Assembly (NCBI GenBank): GCA_030435675.1
Contig: CM059622.1
Coordinates: forward strand, 4,650,001-4,714,000
Source of the DNA: Steinernema hermaphroditum
Taxonomy: Eukaryota; Nematoda; Chromadorea; Rhabditida; Steinernematidae
Length of the DNA stretch: 64,000 bases
Direction of reading: 5' to 3'
Part shown: piece by piece, positions 26,905 through 35,694 of the stretch
How positions within the stretch are numbered: position 1 is the first letter of the stretch
Layout of the letters: the number at the start of each line of letters is the position of its first letter
Program-made: the position numbers and the translations under genes
The notes under the pieces: model-generated
Database searches by the model: none
The model's input: the letters and a program-made list of their open reading frames with translations, nothing else
Told to the model about the DNA's origin: nothing

Positions 26905-27132
26905 TAGTGGACCCCGGTTTCCGTTTCGATTTTTACAGTTTTCCGGTTTTTATCGCATATTGCCGAAATTCCGGTTGTTTTTCGTTCTGGTGCATGGAAC
27001 TTTTCGAAACGTCGACGGGACTAGCTTCCAAAACGGTTGTGAAAGAATAAAAACTGAAACACCACCAACAGGAATCAAACCCGCGAACCCGTGTCTCGCA
27101 GTGAGACAGCCTACCTACTGCGCCACTCACAC
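26905..27132 (-). mobile_element. tRNA-derived SINE-like element or tRNA pseudogene
   Basis: On the minus strand, GTGTGAG at 27132 is followed by an A box (TGGCGCAGTAGG, from 27125) and a B box (GGTTTGATTCC, 27081-27071, one mismatch to consensus). The 44-nt spacing is the same as in a true tRNA. An anticodon-like arm has a 5-bp stem (TGTCT/AGACA) and a 7-nt loop, but position 33 is A rather than U, the D stem is poor and the acceptor stem does not close. It is therefore not a working tRNA. The unrelated tail runs toward 26905, where the far end is a guess; no poly(A) or target duplication was found. Confidence 0.6.
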
Positions 27133-27675
27133 ATAGAAAGAGTTCGTCGTCGCTCACGATAATATAGAAGTGCCGCTCAGGAATAGAATTTCTCGCACAT
27201 ATCCCAAAGGAGCCGCTGACATTTTTAGGATTTCCTAGTCTAAATTAGGACTACTAATCTTTAAATCTGCGCTTAGATCTGCCGAAAAAAACAGGTGTCG
27301 GTATCATGGGCAGACTGTATGTGGACATTTTTGTACATGAAACGAAAAGATTACAAGATGGGTTTTCTGCTCTCAGGTCTTCTACACCATCTGGATCGAG
27401 GATTCTGTTCTACATCTTTCGTTTCTATCATTATACTTTATGATATCAGTGGTGCCCAAATAGTGAGTGGTGGAAGTAATGATAAAGACAGCGGCATCTT
27501 TGGTATACGTGGCTGAGAGGCCATCCACGGCGAACTGCGATGTTTACCATTTAAACAGATCGTAGCAACGGTAGACGTTACCGTTTGCGGCACTCTACTC
27601 CGACTAATACTGATTCAAGAGAAGCTTTCTACAATTCTGCAAGAATCAATGCATCCATAGGATTGTTTCCTAACA

Positions 27676-27984
27676 ATGGCGGTAATTTCCACTAGTTACA
27701 TTATACAGTTACATCTGGGGGCTGATCGAGGCACAATTGAGCCTCAATTGCGGTTAGAGAAATGGGTCCTGGACCAAGAAGCTGTTCCGACTTCACTAAA
27801 GCCGACAAAGAATCGGCAAAAATGTGAAGTCTGCGTCGCCAGTCGAATCGAAGATGACTTACCGTTCCTTTTGCTGTGCCCTACCGGCGCGCATCAACTG
27901 GAATCCAACGCTTTAACCCTTCGAGACCCGCTCAATGTGATCACTACTTTGAACTCCGATATCACGCCTTACATCGAAGAATGA
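27676..27984 (+). CDS. Unrecognised 102-codon ORF, doubtful
   Basis: The frame runs from ATG to TGA with balanced codon use. A cluster C-x2-C...C occurs in its middle (CEVC at about residues 50-53, LLLC near 68). It lies downstream of the insulin-like gene at 28143-28553 on the opposite strand. No signal peptide, membrane segment, splice partner or known family is seen. It could be a remnant of a transposon protein, an exon of an unseen gene, or chance. Confidence 0.2.
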   Translation: MAVISTSYIIQLHLGADRGTIEPQLRLEKWVLDQEAVPTSLKPTKNRQKCEVCVASRIEDDLPFLLLCPTGAHQLESNALTLRDPLNVITTLNSDITPYIEE

Positions 27985-28118
27985 AGGAACGAGCGACAAC
28001 GGTGTGATATGCTTCCTTTATGCACACACGCAAGGCGTCTTGCATGACAGTGATTCGAGAGAGTAAAGTGACACTCCATTTGCTGGAAACGTAAAGCAAA
28101 GCTGACAAAAAGCAACAT

Positions 28119-28124
28119 TTTATT
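28119..28124 (-). terminator. Poly(A) signal of insulin-like gene 1
   Basis: AATAAA on the minus strand lies 18 nt after the TGA stop at 28143, a very short 3'UTR spacing. It supports the 3' end of the gene model. Confidence 0.7.
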
Positions 28125-28142
28125 CAGGACATCACAGCTACC

Positions 28143-28553
28143 TCACAAAACGCGATTGCAGAGCTTCCGGATCTGCTGGGACTTGCACTTCTTCACGCAG
28201 CACATGGCGTTCAGCGATCGGCGAGTTCGATTCAGTCGTCGTTCCTCGGAACCTAAACGAATGCCATGAAACACGAGCCAACTTAGAACATTTACCATCG
28301 ACATCGATTGCGTCGATGCAGACTTCCTGAAGTAGTTTGATCAAGCGCGCACCGCAGTAGCGGCGCGGCTTCTCCTCCGTGGAACGCTTCACGTGAAATA
28401 CCACCTTGACCTGAAGTTAGGCAGTGGGCCACATCGCTCTACCCAGGTCTGACTTACAGTCTCCGATTCGTCCGAACCGCTCTCCAACGAGGGATAGGCG
28501 ATAGTCGGAGACAGAACCAACAGCAGGACGAGCAGGAACTTGACTGCGGCCAT
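28143..28553 (-). CDS. Insulin-like peptide precursor 1, canonical six-cysteine type, 106 aa
   Basis: Three exons: 28553-28458, 28410-28296 and 28252-28143 (stop TGA). The introns are 47 nt (phase 0, GTAAGT...TTCAG) and 43 nt (phase 1, GTAAAT...TTTAG). Residues 1 to about 19 form a strong signal peptide (MAAVKFLLVLLLVL...). A propeptide with KR (40-41) and RR (48-49) leads to a B chain with C51-G-x2-L-I...C63 (C-x11-C). After a connecting stretch and an RR site (81-82) comes the A chain C88-C89-x3-C93-x8-C102. Both spacings are exactly those of vertebrate insulin. The phase-1 intron between B and A chains is the conserved insulin-family intron. The product should be a secreted ligand for a DAF-2-type insulin receptor. 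It is one of three such genes on this strand and differs from the other two in having no extra cysteines and in having an additional intron in the propeptide. Orthology to a named C. elegans ins gene cannot be set by eye. Confidence 0.93.
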
Positions 28554-28595
28554 AGTGTTAGAACGAACACTCTACTGGTGGCCTGTCGGAATGTG

Positions 28596-28603
28596 TTTTT
28601 ATA
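28596..28603 (-). promoter_or_regulatory. TATA-like box of insulin-like gene 1
   Basis: TATAAAAA on the minus strand lies 42 nt upstream of the ATG at 28553. If used, transcription would start a few nucleotides to about 15 nt before the ATG, giving a very short leader. A CAG or TAG acceptor in the same interval would allow trans-splicing instead. Confidence 0.4.
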
Positions 28604-28972
28604 AAAAACGCTGAGGAGGACCGAAAACGTTGATAAGCAATCACAAAGGAAAGGCGGGGCTACACAAACAAACAGACATGCCACGTTGTAATCGCAACAT
28701 CAATAATGTTGACAGAGAGAAAGTATCGATCACAGTAACCAGGAACTGAGAAGGATGGCAAACTAAACGACAAACGTTGAATGGCATCGGTAAATGTCCC
28801 GCGTCTTGCATCAAAATGAGCAAAACAAACTGAATGACTGTTTTCCTCTCGGAATAGTAATGCGCATGTAGATGGAAAAGAGAGAAAACACGTTGTCTAG
28901 TTACATTTCAATTTTGAGTCAAAAAGTCAAAAGATCGAACAAACACGCACTCTTTAAGGCTACAGTAGGGCC
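28604..28972. other. Upstream region of insulin-like gene 1
   Basis: No ORF, RNA or repeat was recognised. This is the likely promoter region of the gene to its left on the minus strand. Confidence 0.3.
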
Positions 28973-29012
28973 GCTTCCGAAGTTTAGCCGATTCCCCGAT
29001 GCCCCGTAAAGC
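28973..29012 (+). repeat. Element E, 3'-end fragment
   Basis: CTTCCGAAGTTTAGCCGATT followed by CCCCGATGCCC matches the end of the copy at 36390-36682 (CGGAGTTTCGCCGATTCCCAG at about 36661-36681, one residue cluster differing). Only the last 35-40 bp are clearly shared. Confidence 0.4.
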
Positions 29013-29604
29013 GCGCCGCCACCGACCGGTTCGACATCGACGCCACACAAGGGATGAAGCTGGCTGCAAAGTGATATCCTCTGTTGTCTATTTTCGGTGT
29101 CATGCAAGGCGTAACGCCTTTGATTCATGAAGTAAAATCGTGAAATCCAGACTTGAGAGTGTTACAGCTTTTCACCTAGCTCTTCTTGTGCTTTAAAGGA
29201 GGCATTTCCTTGCCTTTCCTATGTGCCTACAGAACGTCAGTCATGATTCCGCGACCTCTTTACTGTACTAAAGGCTTGCTACAAACCCTGTACCCAAATG
29301 TCATTTGGGGAATCGCTTGCTTGCGTAGTGCTGTCATATCGCAAACTAAGCAAACAAACTTCACCTCTGACCCGAAATCTGTTTCTACTATATCACATTT
29401 TATATCTTTTTTTGGATAACATTAATCATATTAATCTATCTGATACAAAGTTCTAGAATACGGTAGTTCGCCGAATACAAACGATGCACATATTGCCTTT
29501 TTTCTTGTAAATAACAGATTTGTTAATAAGGTTTGGCCGGTTTCCAAGTGTCTGGTCGGTCTTGCGACTAACCTTTTGTTTTCAATATGAACTCTCACCG
29601 GTAA

Positions 29605-29687
29605 CGAGCGGTCGGTCCGTCATTCGTTCTTTGAGAGTCAGGCAAACTCTGTGGCAGTTGTGATTGTTCCGGCTTCCAGAGGGAATT
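29605..29687 (+). repeat. Element E, 5'-part fragment
   Basis: The segment 29642-29687 (GCAAACTCTGTGGCAGTTGT through GGAATT) matches 36387-36432 at 42 of 46 positions. Weaker similarity extends left to 29605 (GAGCGGTCGGTCC against GAGCAGTCGGTCC). The remainder of element E is absent here. Confidence 0.75.
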
Positions 29688-30456
29688 GATGCAGATGCGA
29701 GTTTCGAAGTCAATGGTACGCTGTTCTTGTCTTGACAGCTTAGAATGTGGCGAAGCTTAGAATGTTTTTCCAAACATGTCAGGGTACTTAGGAGCTTCCA
29801 GTCTCCAAATTTTAAAGTATGCAATTTGTGTCGCTATTGCATGGTAGTATAAACCGAAAAAGTAACCTTGTTTCCCGGGGGAATGCGTTGTATCTATGTA
29901 ATAAATCATCTATTTCCCGATCAAATGCAGTTTGTTTAACAATTAAACGCCGTGCCAAGAAGAATGGTCCATTGGAGAAGAAGATATTCCGTTGAAAAGA
30001 TCGTTTACTAGTTTATTTCTCATTTCAGTCTCAGAGTTTATGCATGTGGCACATATTTGCCTGCAGAAAAAAAGAAAATAGCTGAAGCAAAGACAGCAAA
30101 GAATCGTGAATGAAATGGGATGCATCTGCAATCAAATTCTTGTAACAGGGAATCCAAAAAGGGCGTCCAAAAGTCTGGAATGCCATTTCCGTGCGTTTCC
30201 AAAGCGTGAGACCGGTCGATTTCTTCTGTTCGCTTTTATTTTTCGGGGCTTTTTCGAGGTTTTCAGGCTACTGTCTAGATGCCCTTTTTTGGATGATGCT
30301 ATATTTGGCCCATAGGGAACTGCCGTTTGGACTTCTTTCACCCTGTGTATAAAATTATTCGCTATGGGTCTGACAACTTGAAATTCACACCGAAATCAAA
30401 TTGATGCGTTGTAGAGAGACAAACACACTAAGAACGTTATTGAAAATAACTAAAAC
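29688..30456. other. No supported gene
   Basis: An imperfect inverted pair (CCAAAAAGGGC near 30155 and GCCCTTTTTTGG near 30282) flanks about 130 bp. It could be a small decayed inverted-repeat element but has no flanking duplication I can defend. Confidence 0.3.
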
Positions 30457-30481
30457 TTTATTGTCAGTGTCTCATTTTATT
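30457..30481 (-). terminator. Two poly(A) signals downstream of the 30.9-kb peptide gene
   Basis: AATAAA occurs on the minus strand at 30476-30481 and again at 30457-30462. They lie about 190-210 nt beyond the stop at 30667, which is long for this cluster and leaves room for further exons. Confidence 0.5.
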
Positions 30482-30666
30482 CTTGCCGTTCTATAGGAGT
30501 CGGCCAAACGATGTTCTTCATGGTGATCATTCGTTCCGTGGGTTCCGTTATCACGAGCCACATATCTGCGAATATGACGAATTAGCCACAAACCACAAAT
30601 TTTATGTTTTCAACGAGAGAAGCAACTTCTATAGACGGTATAGCCGCAACTTTGTAACATTCTTGA

Positions 30667-30882
30667 CTATGTTGACGGAAAGCGACGACTATTCCGCTTT
30701 CTTGAAGTACGGACACGGTTTGTTTCAACAAGCTGCGCCCTTATCACCGTCTCCCAAAGAATTCTTTCATCGAGCTTATCCGCAAGTTCAGAAAGAAGTT
30801 CTCGGTCGGAGTGACTCATATGACGGGCGTCGCATGCCAAGATGAATGTGACCAGGAGGACTGCAAAGCAAAAGCTCCTCAT
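30667..30882 (-). CDS. Secreted peptide precursor, 71 aa, possible decayed insulin-like relative
   Basis: The ORF runs from ATG at 30882 to TAG with no intron needed. Residues 1-19 are a signal peptide (MRSFCFAVLLVTFILACDA). The mature part is helical and charged, with a single Trp (W43) and ends in basic sites (RKR 61-63, RR 66-67) just before the stop. Its signal, spacer with one Trp near position 41-43, and basic cluster resemble the N-terminal halves of the two insulin-like precursors at 32446-32845 and 35695-36047, but the B and A chains are missing. No CC motif occurs before the poly(A) signals. In another frame at about 30559-30597 a C-G-x2-L-I segment looks like half a B chain without its second cysteine. 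It may be a pseudogene, a gene whose later exons I failed to join, or an unrelated neuropeptide precursor. Confidence 0.5.
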   Translation of the reverse strand: MRSFCFAVLLVTFILACDARHMSHSDRELLSELADKLDERILWETVIRAQLVETNRVRTSRKRNSRRFPST

Positions 30883-30896
30883 ATCGTTTCCCAAGC

Positions 30897-30910
30897 CTGA
30901 AAAAAAGAAA
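30897..30910 (-). promoter_or_regulatory. Candidate trans-splice acceptor of the 30.9-kb peptide gene
   Basis: A pyrimidine run ending TTTTTTTCAG at 30897 lies 14 nt before the ATG at 30882. This is the best acceptor in the window, and it indicates that the ORF is or was transcribed and spliced. Confidence 0.55.
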
Positions 30911-31107
30911 AATTCTGCATAAGTATAAGTAAAACTTAAATTTCCGGCAGTTGGCACGAAACCGTGTTTACAGAGGGCATACCAAAAGAGCAAACTAACA
31001 AAACTAACAGTGGTTAGAGACCACGACGGACAGCGTGACATAGGCGGAGACACATGATCCACTACAGTCAGCGGTCTCCTCCTCTCAACACTCTCTGGGT
31101 GCCACAA

Positions 31108-31610
31108 TAATCGCTATATCGCTACGATCTAATAATAACCGCGAAGTAGTCACCTGTTCCTGGTCTGTGGTTCTCCAGCGAAGGTTAGTTAAGCTTTAAG
31201 CCAATAAATGAGATTCAATTAAAGCTGTGTTCCTGGAAGTTTCTTAAGTGCCCCGTTGCTAAACATAGAAAAACTAAAATTAAGTTAATGGCATGTGGTA
31301 ATGAAGAGGACTAGGTGAAACTGAATGCGATTTACTTGCAAAACTTCCACAAAATGAAGCTAAGTTCTTGCGCGTACGCTTTGTTGTACTCACACGACGT
31401 TCTATCTAAAGTTGGGAAGGAATTTTCGATTATACTGTACTGCCTTGCTCCTAATCTGTCGAAACGATATGCACATTAGTGCTTGGCGTTCTCGTCATTA
31501 TAGTCTTCGTGGCAGGTTTAACTAAATAGTTGAAACAATCCCATTACTGAAGTGCTTTCGGCAAATTGAGTTACCCAGTAAGGACGCCTAATACACGTCG
31601 CCCACAATGA
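31108..31610. other. No supported gene
   Basis: No frame, repeat or RNA was recognised. It probably holds the upstream region of the 30.9-kb peptide gene. Confidence 0.3.
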
Positions 31611-31949
31611 TTACTTTTCTTGCACAGCCTGAATTATATAATAAACGCGGCTGCCCACATTTACTCGCGCTTCGCGTGCTAAGGGCCTTATGAACTTTGT
31701 TGCTAACAAAAGAAATGCAAATAAAACGCTGAAAAATACAAAAAAGAAGACAGTCTTCCACTCGAATCGGTCGTACTCGGCCACACCAGGGAGCCGTAGT
31801 TCCACCACCTTGCCAATAATGACATTAAGAGGTCTACTCAGATTTTTCACCAATAAAACAAAATTTCTAGTTGATGTATAAAGGACTGTGCCTAGAGACA
31901 CCGACTTGGTGAAGTTTCGCAATCCGAGACGAACTGTCGGCCCAATCAA
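31611..31949 (-). CDS. Possible terminal exon of a membrane protein, unrecognised
   Basis: A frame of up to 112 codons ends in TAA at 31611 and contains a strong hydrophobic segment (TVFFFVFFSVLFAFLLLATK) about 50 residues before the stop. A basic, polar tail follows (RPLAREARVNV...). It has no ATG, so it would have to be a 3' exon. I could not find a convincing acceptor with joined upstream exons. Part of the stretch (31785-31830) weakly resembles element E, so it may be repeat-derived. No family is recognised. Confidence 0.25.
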   Translation of the reverse strand: MIGPTVRLGLRNFTKSVSLGTVLYTSTRNFVLLVKNLSRPLNVIIGKVVELRLPGVAEYDRFEWKTVFFFVFFSVLFAFLLLATKFIRPLAREARVNVGSRVYYIIQAVQEK

Positions 31950-32399
31950 ACAAGACCATCAAACGCTTAAACTGTCCTGGAATGTTCTCGAATATTCCAG
32001 AAAGACCGTTCTTTTCTGTATTTACGGGTTTCTGAGTTTATCTCCTCATAACAAAGCTTGATGCCTTGCACAAGAAAGCACGAATGAGACCGTTGACTTT
32101 GGTGGAGCAGGAAGCCGAAGGGAAACACCGAAGCAACCGAAGGTGTTCCACAACATCGACACCAGCTGAAGATGAAATCCCGCTCTGTCCGCTATACCCC
32201 ACCACCGAGCCTTGTCAGGAGTCAGCCTGTTCGCCTCTCCGATGCCCGCGCATACTGACATGACCTTTGATCGCTGTTCTCGGATACCGTCTCTAGCCAA
32301 AGGCAAAAGAAGACATCTGCATCTTTTGCCAAAACCTAAACTAAATGCAAACGCGAACGGCAGCCAGTTATGTTACAGCTCTAATAGTTAGTAGTCATC

Positions 32400-32405
32400 T
32401 TTATT
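32400..32405 (-). terminator. Poly(A) signal of insulin-like gene 2
   Basis: AATAAA on the minus strand lies 40 nt past the TAG stop at 32446. Confidence 0.65.
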
Positions 32406-32445
32406 TCAGAGATCATTATTTAACCGGCAAAAATGTTTAAATCTG

Positions 32446-32845
32446 CTACCTAAAGAACACGTCTCGCCTCTCCCTACAGCAAGCGTTTTCTCTCAAGTAT
32501 TTTGGGGAACATCCCTCGGTGCAGCACAGGTGGGCTATTCTCTCGAGGCTTCCTTTCGCTAAAAACAACGTGTTATACAGACTCAGAACCGTACACGGAC
32601 TTACTTCTGAAACAGTGACGCTCTCCACACACCTCCCGGACAAAGATGATAAACCGTACTCCACAGTTTCTTCTAGGCGTCTCTTCTTTGGAACGCCGTA
32701 TTCGAGAGAGTCCTACCGTAGACCATACGTCCACTTTTGCCAGCATGTCAGCCGTTTCTAGCACATCGTATTCGAGGAAATCTTGGACTGATGCCTGAAG
32801 GTGACTTGAGAGAACGAGAAGAGAGACAAGGAAGACCGTTCTCAT
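32446..32845 (-). CDS. Insulin-like peptide precursor 2, eight-cysteine type, 117 aa
   Basis: Two exons: 32845-32605 and 32558-32446 (stop TAG). The single 46-nt intron is phase 1 (GTAAGT...TTTTTAG). A signal peptide (MRTVFLVSLLVLSSHLQA) precedes a propeptide with W41 and basic sites (RR 50-51, RR 58-59). The B chain is C61-G-x2-F-I...C73 (C-x11-C) with an additional C78. The A chain is C92-C93-x3-C97-x9-C107-C108. Eight cysteines with one extra in each chain fit the nematode insulin class that has an additional disulfide (often called beta type). The A-chain x9 spacing is one longer than in vertebrate insulin and is shared with gene 3. The C-terminal RRDVFFR tail follows the last cysteine. 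The peptide should be secreted and bind a DAF-2-type receptor as agonist or antagonist, which the sequence does not reveal. Its start is supported by an acceptor 18 nt upstream. Confidence 0.92.
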
Positions 32846-32863
32846 AGCAGTGGACTTTGTAAT

Positions 32864-32875
32864 CTGAAATCATAA
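32864..32875 (-). promoter_or_regulatory. Candidate trans-splice acceptor of insulin-like gene 2
   Basis: TTATGATTTCAG ends at 32864, 18 nt before the ATG at 32845. It is an exact TTTCAG consensus, and no upstream exon is visible. Confidence 0.5.
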
Positions 32876-34134
32876 AATTTGATCGTCTGCAGACGCCGCC
32901 ACTTTTCCAACGCCTCCTCCGCTAGATGCCGCCACTGCTGGCGACGGTGTCTTTTTACCTCTCTTTTTGCAGGCGTAACGCCTACGTCACCAACAGATAA
33001 ACGTGGGGCGATAGGTAATATGGTGCCACTGGAGGTGTTCTGCGCTATTCCGAGTAAAGTTTGGCCATACTCCTCGAATTTCCAGTGTTCTCTGCAACTC
33101 TGCAACTATTATTAGTGCATAGGAGTTCAAACTACACAGAAATGCTCCAAAACGTGCAGCTTATCAGCATCAGGCTGCACAAAGGGCCGAATGATATGAT
33201 GAAAGGGAGTCGACCAGGTTTTAAAATGTCATCAAAGATGCAAAGAACACTGTGGGAGGAGATAGGTGTAATGGAACGTGTTCCATCCGACTTTATGCGG
33301 GCAAAGAACATTTGCATGCATCTTTCCGTGACCGACAGCTCTTGTCAGTGAAACGCATCCTTATCATCAGAGTTTGGCAGACACCATAAACCGCGTTTGC
33401 GAACGGCCGTATAGGGAAGTTCCGCATCATTTTGTGGCCGTATGCTATTTCTGAACACTGGTTTGGTGCAGATTCAAATGTGTTTTTGAGTGAGAAGATC
33501 TGGCCAAGCTCACATGTTATCTGTCATCTTTTGAGAGCGGCTTCTGTGCATGCCTACAGCAAGTTGTAGCGGTGTACCTAGGCAATATATAATTTTTCTA
33601 ATCTACGATGGTTGTGCAGTTGAACCAAACATAGCCACAGTTCATCAAAACCAATGTGACAGAATCTACTGGAGGGAAATGTCTTTGTTACAGATGAAAA
33701 ATAGCAAAAAAGTAAATAAAACTAAGTATAGTACAACGAAGTCTCCCACCATTGAGCCATCACGTTCCAAGGGATGACTCCAACTTCCTCGTTCTTCACG
33801 ATGCCCGTGCCGTTCATCTTCTCCGGTCTCCACGCTGTCCTAGAAGTCCACTCCGTACAGACTATGACGCTTATATTCCCGAACAAACGACATTATTATT
33901 AGCTAAGGAAGACACAGTATCACATCGTGATCGGCGATTTCCTCCTAGCTCACGCGACTTTATTTCGTAAATCAAAGGCTTACGCCCTGCAAGACACCGA
34001 ATAATAGACAAACAGAGGATATCTCGCTGTAGCCGCCTTCATCTCTGGCGTGGCGGTGATGTCGAGCCGTGTCGCGATTAGTGACTCATCGCGACCTTTG
34101 ATCACATAGCCAGCGCCGACAGCGGCGAGAACAT
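32876..34134. other. No supported gene
   Basis: Short frames only. Frames at 33061-33351 (+) and 33752-33970 (+) are open by chance on both strands. The promoter of insulin-like gene 2 should lie at the left end; no regulatory site was recognised. Confidence 0.35.
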
Positions 34135-35150
34135 CTGGGGCCGATTTCACAAAGCGCAAACGCAAACGCAATTCGCAATTGCGACGCAAACGCAATTACA
34201 AACGCAAATGACGCAATTGCGTTGCGTTTCGAGACGCAAACGCAAACGCAATTCGCAATTCGCAATTGTGTCTCAAACGCAAATTTGCGTTTGCGTTGTA
34301 CAATTGCGTCGCAAACGCAAACGCAATTCGCAATTGCGTCGCAAACGCAAACGCAATTCGCAATTGCGTCGCAAACGCAAATCGCAATTGCGTTGCATGT
34401 TCGATGACTACCGATCCTTCTGTCTTTGGGAGCACATGTTCTTCTTTGTCGCTGAGCAGCTAGCACATCACTTCTTTTGTTGTTGAATTACTCCGACATA
34501 CAGTAAGCCGATGTTAGGAACTGGCCACAATTAGGTAAATGTCGCATGTTCGTACCAATATGGGAGACCTTGGCAAACTGATTTTGAGAAGATTTTAAGC
34601 CTTTGCTAATTTGTTAGTAAATTTCGTAGGTTCGACCTGCCTATAGCAGGTCATAATTAGGAAAGTTCGCACGTTCGGTTAAGCTGTGGATCACCACAGA
34701 AGGATGATTTATGCCAATTTTGCCGGTTTTTGGTGTGGGTAGGTTAATCTGCGACCCACCCCTGGTCCCGCCACGAACGCCCAAACACTTTTCAAGGTAA
34801 ATATCCAGTGGCAGTCAAAAAGTGGTAGACACATTGATAAAGCACGAAAAAACAGCTAATTCTCAGTCAAATTCTACAATTGCGTTCGAAAGTGACATGC
34901 TCGGAGGCATGTCACTGAATTGCGACGCAGTTGCGTTTTGCGTTTGCGTAATTGCGTTTTGTGAAACCGAAAATTGCGTTTTTACGCAATTGCGTTTTGT
35001 GAAATCGAAAATTGCGTCGCAATTGCGAATTGCGTTTGCGTTTTGTGAAATCGGAAATTGCGCAATTGCGCAATTGCGTTTTGTGAAATCGACATTTGCG
35101 TCGCAATTGCGAATTGCGTTTGCGTTTGCGCTTTGTGAAATCTGCCCCTG
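34135..35150. mobile_element. Long inverted-repeat (foldback-like) element with CGCAAAC/CGCAATT arrays
   Basis: The left end (CTGGGGCCGATTTCACAAAG from 34135) and the complement of the right end (CAGGGGCAGATTTCACAAAG to 35150) match at 18 of 20. The match then continues through GCGCAAACGCAAACGC, AATTCGCAATTGCGACGCAAA with almost no change. Each arm carries a dense array of short words (CGCAAACGC, CGCAATTGCG): about 34150-34400 on the left and 34915-35140, inverted, on the right. GATTTCACAAAACGC phrases recur inside the right arm. The arms surround about 500 bp of unique AT-rich DNA with no transposase ORF. The CAGGGG start fits hAT-type ends, but the flanking 8-mers (GAGAACAT and GTGTACTA) agree at only 4 positions, so the target duplication is not proven. 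Two independent copies in opposite orientation are an alternative. Confidence 0.65.
34891..34916. repeat. Perfect 10-bp hairpin
   Basis: AGTGACATGC and GCATGTCACT flank a 6-nt loop (TCGGAG). It sits at the inner border of the right arm of the inverted-repeat element, where it may mark an internal boundary. Confidence 0.8.
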
Positions 35151-35296
35151 GTGTACTACGTGTTATTGTTGGGTAACACTATTTTTATGTCTGTCTGTGC
35201 CATAACTATCGCGCAGCGGCGCAAGATCCTCAGTTACGAATACACACAATGTGAGCGTCAGTCGGCTTATGTGAGCACTCTCCAACAAGCCGGTCG

Positions 35297-35545
35297 TAGA
35301 CGGCACACTTCACGGGACATCTGCGAATCGGAAATGGAAATGGCGGTGCAACATCTTCTTCGAGGGCGTTTGGACCACTGGGGTAACTTCGGGGCTCGCA
35401 TCTGCTTCGGAGAGATGAGTCCGTGTTCCGGGAGTTGCATATTCGGTGCTGGTGGTGTCCTCAAGGCGTCGGCGACCTTCGAGATGATATTTCGCGCAGC
35501 GTCGGGCGTCGGACATCTTGTTGTCAACCGTGGTGGAACTACAGT
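35297..35545 (-). repeat. Element E, inverted copy
   Basis: Read on the minus strand from about 35545, this copy follows the plus-strand copy at 36446-36682 in order: GTAGT.CCACCAC, GACAACAAGATGTCCGACGC, GAAGGTCGCCGACGC..TGAGGACACCA, GGACTCATCTC, GATGCGAGC, and finally GATTC.CAGATG. It lacks the left part of element E seen at 36337-36432. The two copies face each other across insulin-like gene 3. The plus strand is open here for 157 codons, which I attribute to composition and not to a gene. Confidence 0.8.
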
Positions 35546-35694
35546 AGGGTGCACATTTCATAAAACGATACATTCCAGTACGACCACTCATGACCGGATA
35601 TTCTCCAATTTCTACGAAGAATAGAAGCTCTCAAATACAAGTAGAATTCTCTCCTAAGCATCCGATCAGGACTCCCCATCAACTAGCACCTCTG

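Noticed and set aside
32040..32306. Possible further element E copy or coding exon
   Set aside because: Scattered similarity to element E (for example GGTGTTCCACAAC and CTCCGATGCCC) and an 86-codon minus frame were seen, but neither alignment nor exon structure is good enough to call.
34208..34486. Several overlapping ORFs rich in Asn-Ala-Arg-Cys repeats
   Set aside because: They arise from the CGCAAACGCAATT microarray and are open on both strands and in several frames.
35151..35624. 157-codon plus-strand ORF over an element E copy
   Set aside because: The related copy at 36337-36682 does not keep the frame without stops and shifts, so DNA-level repeat homology explains it better.
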